From Dipteronia dyeriana (lineage: Eukaryota > Streptophyta > Magnoliopsida > Sapindales > Sapindaceae): a stretch of 64,000 nucleotides of DNA. The notes under the pieces are model-generated. The model was not told the origin of the DNA, searched no databases, and saw only the letters and a list, made by a program, of their open reading frames with translations. The position numbers and the translations under genes are program-made. Where the stretch lies: NCBI GenBank assembly GCA_032871835.1, contig CM065296.1, positions 58,980,186 through 59,044,185 on the forward strand, given 5' to 3'. Shown piece by piece: positions 57,752 through 64,000 of the stretch (positions within the stretch are counted from its first letter, which is position 1; each line of letters opens with the position of its first letter).

Positions 57752-58952
57752 ACAACCATCAACTAACACCCCCCATCTAGTGATTAATAACATAATTATA
57801 TAATCTTATCATTTAATTTATTTAATCACCATTATTCATTAATAAAATAATCTACTTATTCAATTAATTTCCCGAATAAATACTTGTCACTTTCATAACA
57901 CAATTAATTGGACAATCCAATTAATTAACGGTGATCCTTGTTACCTAAATCGATCGGGCTAGTAAGAAGACCAAATGGACCCACAGTATTTTAAACTCTA
58001 ATAATCCTTAGAAATAATTAATTAAATTCTTTAATTAATATTTCATGATTACTAACTTTGGTGTTATTCCACTAAAAACCTGAAGCTGCACTCTCTCAAC
58101 TGTAGACATTTTTACACAAACCTATATTAATCATTGTCCATCGATACAGCTATTACATATGGTATGATCCTCCACAAGTAGTTCACAATTAGAGCTAGGC
58201 CATAATGTTCGTTAAACCCCTCTAATTATAGCTTTCCATTAAGTACCATTGATTCTCTAATGAACAATAAATCCCACATTCCTCACGGAATTAGGAAAGT
58301 GCTCATATTGTTCAAACACTGAATTAACCCTTAAGGAAACTGCCATCTACTTCTCACGAGAAGGAATGGATTCCACTACTGTTGAAAAACCTTCTAAGCC
58401 ACAAGCCAAAAGCCAAACCGACTCTGACCTCACCCATGTTAAATCAATAAACATGATCTAACCTGAAAGAGTCGATAAGACACTCAGGATTAAGATCACC
58501 CACATATAGTCATCATTAGTTGATATATATGAATTTCATCATTAAACACATCTCAGTAAGAGATTCAAATAGATCATGGCCTAGTTCTATATGATCACGG
58601 TATAATCCTATATTATCACATCATATAAGGTTTATCCATTCTCGTATCTCTGTATGAATGATCCAGGATAGGATCACCGTACACTACATAAGGGAGCACA
58701 GCTATAGATTAACCATAAATAAAGTACCCAGCTTTATTTACTATCTAAGGACTCTTTAGATGCACGTCTCTTACTGTATCCATCTGTATATGACATTCAT
58801 ATACATAGTTCGAGATTACATCCGGTAATCTTGGAAATTAAATGCACAAGTTATACAAAATATATGGCACAAGAAGAATGAATTAAAATATTCTTTTATT
58901 TATGTTAACAGTCCATTTATAAATTACAAGAATTAGGGCATAAACCCCAACA
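57752..58952 (-). repeat. Copia-type LTR, minus strand
   Basis: On the minus strand starts TGTTGGGGTTTATGCCC at 58952, a start typical of plant copia LTRs, and has AAATAAAGCTGGGTACTTTA near 58730. The other end is uncertain (57752-57775). TGTTA precedes the start and occurs again next to GATGGGGGG near 57768, but the LTR end there would not be the usual CA. No gene inside. Confidence 0.6.
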
Positions 58953-58957
58953 TAACA

Positions 58958-59168
58958 AACATGGTTAGTGGCCCATGAATCTGAATCATCTTCCGCTAAA
59001 CATGAATCAATGACAATTAAATTATATTTACCTTTTGCCTTTTCTTCTTGGCGACCTCCTGAAGGTACTATAGACAGTTCCCTTTCAGTGACCGACCTTA
59101 TCATAATGGAAACACGTCACTTTTGCTTTGTTGGTCGAGGTGCTCTTTTCATCCTTTTAGCTAGTTCC
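58958..59168 (-). pseudogene. Copia gag-protease fragment
   Basis: A minus-strand frame (59104-58883 at its widest) with a Lys/Arg-rich stretch, KGKYNLIVIDSCLAEDDSDS and W.ATNHVC. That pattern is found between the gag knuckle and the protease (normally DSGATNHVC; the DSG triplet is lost here). It directly abuts the LTR at 58952, so it is either host sequence of that insertion or a deletion derivative. Only about 70 residues remain. Confidence 0.6.
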
Positions 59169-60983
59169 GGTTAGGTTTCAGATTGTGTTGGCATTAATTC
59201 CATGTCAAAATGATGTTTACTTGTAATGATTTAGTTTTTTAGATTCATGATAATTCAAGCTTCAAATGAAGAAGGAACAACAAGTCAAAGCAAGTTCAAA
59301 GTCTTCAAAGAGAAAGGATGCAATATGGTTCTACAAAGGTATACTAAGACCTTATCTTTCTCTTACAAGGCTTAGGCACACACACACAATTCATACATTT
59401 GTGTCCTTTTATCATTGTGTACCATTTTAGGCACACACATAAAATTTATTCATATGTGTCCCTGCATCATTGTGCACAATGTATAACACATTCACAAACT
59501 TGTAGATGAATGCTCATGCAATGGTATGGAAATAACATGTTTTGGAAAGTGCATGATTGGAGACTATCTCTATGTAGTTTGCATTCTAGTGTGAATTGTG
59601 TTTGTATGTGTATATGTTTGTATAACATGGATATAGAACTTGAATTTAGTCTTAAATCATTCTTGATTGAGTTTCCTCCATTTCAGTTACTCATACTATT
59701 GATTTCAAGTTCTAAGTCAAAAGATACTACACTTTCAACTCATGTTGCATACATTATCTTCGTCTTCATATATCGAGTCAAATTATTATTTTTTGGGTTG
59801 AGTATCTTATATTTCCATTTCCATGAGAGAGTTATGGTTTGAAATCCGCAAACAGATTCGAATTCTGAGTTCGAAGGCCGGAGAACGGTCGAAGAACGTG
59901 AGGGGAGGGCGCGAGAAAAAGAAATGTAACCAAGCACTCTTTCCCGAGATGGTGCGTGGCCATCTCAGGACAGAATGCTTGCTGCAAGCTTTCTTGGTGC
60001 ACTTAAGGGTATTATGGTCCTTTTGCTTCTATTTTTTCCCTCTCCTTTATAATTCCCTTTCCTCTCACATTTCATTCTAAGAAGAAATTTGAAACTTGAG
60101 TGCAGAATTTTCTCTCTACATTTTCTCACATTTCAAATACCATAACTTCTTCATTTGAACTCTAATTTAAGTGATTCAAAGTTGAGAATGTTTGTCTATT
60201 CATCCTCCATCTTTTCTCTGCAGGTTTAAGTGAGTTTTATTGCTCTTTTTAGAGTCTAAACTCATAAAAACAGGACTGCACCAAAATCAACTAAGGTATT
60301 GATTTTCTCTCAAAGTTTTCTTTTAAAACTTGGTCAATTGCCTTGGGTTTTCTTCTTCAACATAAATATGTGTCTTGTGATTGTTTTGATTTAAGTTTTG
60401 AACTCATTTAAAGCTAGGTTGAATTTCAATTGAAATCTCACATGTTGAGTTAGGTTTTGATTTTGCCTATGTTTTCACATGTTTGGGATTGTATTGTGCT
60501 AGCTTTGATTCTAAGACTATTTGATGATCTTTGATTGATTGATTTTGTGAAAAATAGTTCCTCACATATATTAGGCTCTCTTTGGCTAATTTCTCACAAA
60601 GATACATGTGCTTATGTTCTTTTGAGCTATTTATGTGTTTTGTTTAATCTATGAATAGGAATATGCTCTAGAACTTTAGCTTTAATCTAAATGACTTTGT
60701 CATATGATTTTAGCATGTTTTTAGTTTATGAGATTTAAAATTGATTATGTGATTAATTAAACATATCTTGTGATTCAAGTTTTAGATCTATGCATGTGTC
60801 TAGGTTGTAATTAATGTTGAACATATCTTATATGATCTAGATGGATTAAACATGCATGATTGACTAGACTACATTTGTTTTGTTCATTCATGCTCATGTC
60901 TAATATATTCCATAGGATGTGTTGATCATAACATTCTATGTTGCGTGCTTGTTTGCATTTTGCATTCATGATCACCTAGATGC

Positions 60984-61206
60984 CTTGTGAGGAGGAAGTC
61001 TTGACAATAGGTGTGAGACCTATGTTGTTGAGCAAGAAAGTCTTGGCAATAGGTGTGAGACCTTGGATTGTCAAGCGAGGAAGTCTTGACTAGAGTCGGG
61101 AGGACTCAGATAGTAGAGAAAGAAGTCTTGCCTAGGGTCGTGAGGATCCGGAAGGGTGAGCGAGGAAGTCTTGACAAGAGGTGTGAGGCCTTGGATTGTT
61201 GAGCAA
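60984..61206 (+). repeat. LTR minisatellite, about 43 bp x 5
   Basis: Five AAGTCTTG-led units. The order differs from the six-unit arrays at 22380 and 30227, consistent with loss of one unit and rearrangement by unequal exchange. Confidence 0.8.
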
Positions 61207-61537
61207 GAGGGCGACATCTTCATGAGTAGGATAGAAGGGTAATTTCTAGGTGAAGGGGTCACTTGAGAGATTGTACTTGTCTTATCTACTAGCGGATTTT
61301 GTTTGCTGGTGGTTGCTAACCCGTGGATGTTTCCTCTTCAAAAGTTACCACGTTATATCTTGTGTCAACTTTTCTCTATCCCTATCTCTCTTATATTTGT
61401 ACTTGTTATTTGAATACTATGGATAGAACTCTTTATGTAAGTTGACTTCCTTTCTATAATATAGATTTTGTATTTGTTACAATTACTTGTTTGTATCACA
61501 CTTTACTTGTTTTATATATTGATTAAGTGTCTTTAAT

Positions 61538-61539
<2 letters not shown>

Positions 61540-61583
<44 letters not shown>
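61540..61583. repeat. (TA)n microsatellite near the LTR end
   Basis: About 44 bases of TA. The matching tracts are about 15 bases at 22969-22984 and 35 bases at 30819-30853, so it is highly length-variable among copies. Confidence 0.9.
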
Positions 61584-61586
<3 letters not shown>

Positions 61587-61709
61587 GATACAAGCAATCT
61601 AGAGGGACAAACTTTAGTTTGTTTCTAAGGGAGTCAAAAAAAGTGTCTAACCTATTCACCCTCCCTCCTCTATGTTAGCCTTGAGCATTTAACCTGTTTG
61701 TATTTTCAA

Positions 61710-61725
61710 TTGGTATCAGAGAAGG
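61710..61725 (+). other. Primer-binding site of the third SIRE-like element
   Basis: TTGGTATCAGAGAAGG, one base after the LTR end. Best-preserved PBS of this family in the window. Confidence 0.8.
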
Positions 61726-61791
61726 ACACTAGATTGTGCTTAGTGAGATTTCAGGTGATACATTCACGGTTTTTGCAAAGCTTTTGAAGTC

Positions 61792-63490
61792 ATGGGTTTA
61801 CAAGATGATGTAATGGCGGAAGGAGCCTTAAATACTAGGCCACCATTAATTCAAGGCACTAACTATGGGTATTGGAAGTTGAGGATGAAAGCTTACATCC
61901 GCTCTATTGATGAAAGGGCTTGGATGGTAGTGGAAGAAGGTTATAGTCCTCCTACCAAGGTTCAAGAGGATGGAACCATGATACTCAAACCAATGAGTGA
62001 ATGGACAATCCTTAGGTCTTTTCCTAAGAGATTTAAATCAAAGGTGAGGGCCATTGAGGAAAGCAAGGATGTGGATAGTATGAACATTGATGAGTTTCTT
62101 GGGTCTCTCCAAACTTATGAGATGTGCTTGAAGCCAAAGATTAAGAGTAAGGGAATCGCTCTCAATGCTATATAGAAGAAGAGTGATGATGAAAATAAAG
62201 AGGTGGCTCTTTTGGTTAGAAGGTTCAAGAAGTTTCTAAAGAAGAATGCCAAGCCTAGAGGAAAGTCTTCTAAGGGAAAGGGAGTTAAGAAAACATCATC
62301 TCCAAGGAATGAGAAGAATAGTCAAGCCATGAACAAGAAAGATGTTCAATGCTATAATTGTCATGGTTTCGGTCACTTTGCTAGTGAGGGCACCGAGAAG
62401 CCATCTAAGAAGGACAAGAAAGGCAAAGTGTTGGCGGCTACTTGGAGTGATGATAACTCTAGTGATAATGAGAGCTCTAGTAGCGAGTCCTCAAGTGATG
62501 AAGAGTTGGTGAGCAACTTTGTAGCTCTAAGGCTTCTCATTCTCCACTAGATGTTGATAGTACAATATCTTTGAACAAGAACTTTGATGCAAATCATCAT
62601 GGAAGCTCTAGTTCCATTCCTAATAATCTTTAGTTGTTGGACAAGATAGAAAATCTTGAAGAAGCTAGAGATAATGCTCTAAAAGAGGTAGTTGAGAAGG
62701 AAGATTTGATCAAGAAACAACTAGATGAGTTTGTGATTGTCACTCGTAGACTTCTTAGTGAGAAAGGTGATATTATGAAGCAGTTTAAAGAACTTGAAAA
62801 GATAAACCTTGAGAAGGATAATATGATATCTTCTTTGAAGAAGAGAGAACAAGAGTTAATGGAAGAGATAGACACAACTAAGGAGGCCATCAAGGATTTT
62901 GTAAATGATTCGGCAAGTGTGTCTAGTATTAGGAATCTTGTTAACTCTCATAGCGGTGAAGATGACTTGGTAGTTGAAGAGGAGCCCTTAGAAGCACCAC
63001 TTCCTACTCACTTGGATGAAGTCATGGTTGATAAGAAACCACACAAGAAGAGAATATCAAAAGCCAATAAGAAGTTGGCGAACAAGGTATCTTTGCAAAC
63101 TCCTAGTGAAGCTAGTTCAACTCTAAAAGGTATAATCTCATCTTTTATTCCAATTTGCCACTATTGCAACACAATAGGTCACATTAAGCCTAGGTGTTAT
63201 AAATATATTGAAAAATGCAAATTAGGAAATGAATCTAGAGATAAGGAGATTAAACTTCAACTTGAACATGCTAAGGTTTTGAAAGTTGAAAAACATGATA
63301 ATATTACTAAGCATGAAAAGAAGTTTTGGAGTAGAAAGAAAACTAATCTTGTTCAACTTGACAAAGCTTGTGTTGAAAATGTTAAGGAAGAGTGTATTAA
63401 TGATATTCTTGTTAATCAAGTCATTAAAGGACTTTACTCTAGATTTAACATTGTTGTCAAGGATGATATTGGAAATGTTTGTGTACGTAC
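61792..63490 (+). pseudogene. SIRE-like gag, third copy, truncated by an LTR
   Basis: The ATG at 61792 (MGLQDDVMAEGALNTRPPL) starts a frame with NYGYWKLRMKAYIR (DUF4219/UBN2-like start), then a deletion joins MSEWT to the SFPKRFKSKV segment. A stop at 62173 follows. The next segment (62203-62550) has the first knuckle with its last Cys changed to Gly (CYNCHGFGHFASEG). The third segment (from about 62640) has a coiled coil of about 70 residues, an acidic patch and an intact second knuckle CHYCNTIGHIKPRC. At 63491 the frame runs without a stop into the family G LTR. Three open pieces, no complete protein. Confidence 0.85.
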
Positions 63491-64000
63491 TGATGAGAAC
63501 AAGGCAGCTGCATCAAATGATCCATTGCATGTTCCTATTGGGCCAATAACAAGGGCAAGAGCTAAGAGATTCAAAGAAGCACTAAATGGCCTAATTCAAG
63601 ACACTTGGGCTGATTTTGAATTGTTGAAGTCCAAGATAAGCCCACATGAAGACCAAGGCATAATTAATGTCATCAAGGCAATTGATTGGGCCGAATAAGG
63701 AAGACTTGGGTGTATGGCACAGCTAGGAGAAGAGTCAACTTTGGATGCTTTATTCCCTTTTAATTTTCAAAGAATAATAGTTGATTTGTTTCCCAAATTA
63801 AGGGGCTGAATTGTTTCCAGATTTAGCTTTCCAATTAGGGAGCAAGTCAATAGTTTCTCAAATTAGTTTTCTTCTGATTATAAGGCCTTAATGGCCGAAT
63901 TATCTTGTTTCCTTTTAGGATGGCTTATAGCCTTTCTTTTCGTTTAGGGTTTTAGTATATAAAGGAACGAATTGGATGTAATTGGACAGACTTGAATTGA
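63491..64000 (+). repeat. Family G LTR (start; runs off the window)
   Basis: Starts TGATGAGAACAAGG right after CGTAC (63486-63490), the expected target duplication. The first 208 bases encode the polyprotein C-terminus ending at a TAA (63696-63698): PLHVPIGPITRARAKRFKEA, then LIQDTWADFELLKSK. It is of the same sub-family as the TRIM-like LTRs (AATAAGGAAGACTTGG segment). The coding piece is undamaged, so the parent may have been an autonomous element. Whether it is a 5', 3' or solo LTR cannot be told from the window. Confidence 0.8.
63956..63965 (+). promoter_or_regulatory. TATA box in the family G LTR
   Basis: TATATAAAGG in the second half of the LTR, at the position equivalent to TATAAAAGG at 4282-4290. 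Likely core promoter of the element. Confidence 0.7.

Larger units (their letters stand above)
59169..61708 (+). repeat. 5' LTR of the third SIRE-like element
   Basis: About 2540 bp from GGTTAGGTTTCAG (TG degraded) to TATTTTCA. It lacks the second half of the LTR hairpin near 59975-60000. The minisatellite has five units, not six, and the terminal (TA)n tract is the longest of the three. No gene. Confidence 0.85.
59169..63490 (+). mobile_element. Third SIRE-like element (5' LTR and gag)
   Basis: LTR 59169-61708, PBS, then gag from 61792, broken off at 63490 by a family G LTR. It belongs to the same family as 20473-30976. The 3' half is beyond the window or displaced by the insertion. The gag has an internal deletion of roughly 330 bp after MSEWT relative to the first copy. 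Confidence 0.85.

Noticed and set aside
62634..63698. 354-aa ORF as a single novel gene
   Set aside because: The two halves match different retrotransposons and the join falls on an LTR start, so it is an insertion chimera.

Overview
The window is repeat-derived DNA from a flowering plant nuclear genome, most likely a eudicot. I base this on the element families present (Ty1/copia, Ty3/gypsy of Tat and Athila types, SIRE-like copia, an L1-type LINE with a plant zf-RVT domain, and PIF/Harbinger- or hAT-like non-autonomous DNA elements) and on the AT-rich base composition. I found no convincing host gene, tRNA, rRNA or CRISPR array. Nearly every long reading frame is a retroelement protein or its remnant. 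I cannot name the species.

Layout. (1) 1-4604: a plus-strand Ty3/gypsy deletion derivative, here called family G. Its 3' LTR is split by a minus-strand tandem of very short (TRIM-like) elements of the same superfamily (1634-3917, TSD CCAAG). (2) 4627-17615: a non-coding minus-strand element with an Athila/Tat-type primer-binding site. It holds an inside-out nest: a solo copia LTR (8888-15835, TSD TCAAC), in which sits a solo SIRE-like LTR (10810-15329), in which sits a 5'-truncated LINE (11662-14500). A hAT-like non-autonomous element lies at 7711-8660. (3) 17616-about 35450: a plus-strand Tat-lineage Ty3/gypsy element (LTR, PBS, gag, PR, RT, RNase H, archaeal-type RNase H remnant, IN, 3' tandem repeats). 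It is split by a complete pol-less SIRE-like element (20473-30976, TSD ACTAC). (4) about 35460-45430: a minus-strand Tat/Retand-like element whose pol is followed by tandem repeats and an antisense plus-strand ORF. It is split by a minus-strand family G element (35941-39666), whose LTR itself carries a solo LTR (38751-39645, TSD GATGC). (5) 45431-55863: a plus-strand copia with a 2.4 kb LTR and two tandem internal regions but no LTR between them. The second internal region is split by a 1.2 kb Harbinger-like element. (6) 55864-64000: SIRE-related remnants, a minus-strand copia LTR with a gag fragment, and a third SIRE-like copy (59169 on). The gag of that copy is invaded in frame at 63491 by a family G LTR that runs off the window.

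How the parts relate. The order of insertion can be read from the TSDs and interrupted frames. Most pol genes carry stops and frameshifts. The catalytic Asp pair of every LTR-element RT in which I could read the box is broken (YTND, YIDV, YVND); only the LINE keeps a DD (FTDD). Any mobility of the pol-less families (family G derivatives, TRIM-like tandem, SIRE-like gag-plus-extra-ORF elements) would need enzymes supplied from elsewhere. The most notable items are the tandem TRIM-like array, family G LTRs that encode the end of their own polyprotein, the pol-less SIRE-like family carrying an intact 279-aa plant-transposon-protein-like ORF, and the antisense ORF of the Retand-like element.

All coordinates come from reading the sequence by eye. 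Domain assignments come from recognised motifs, not database searches.
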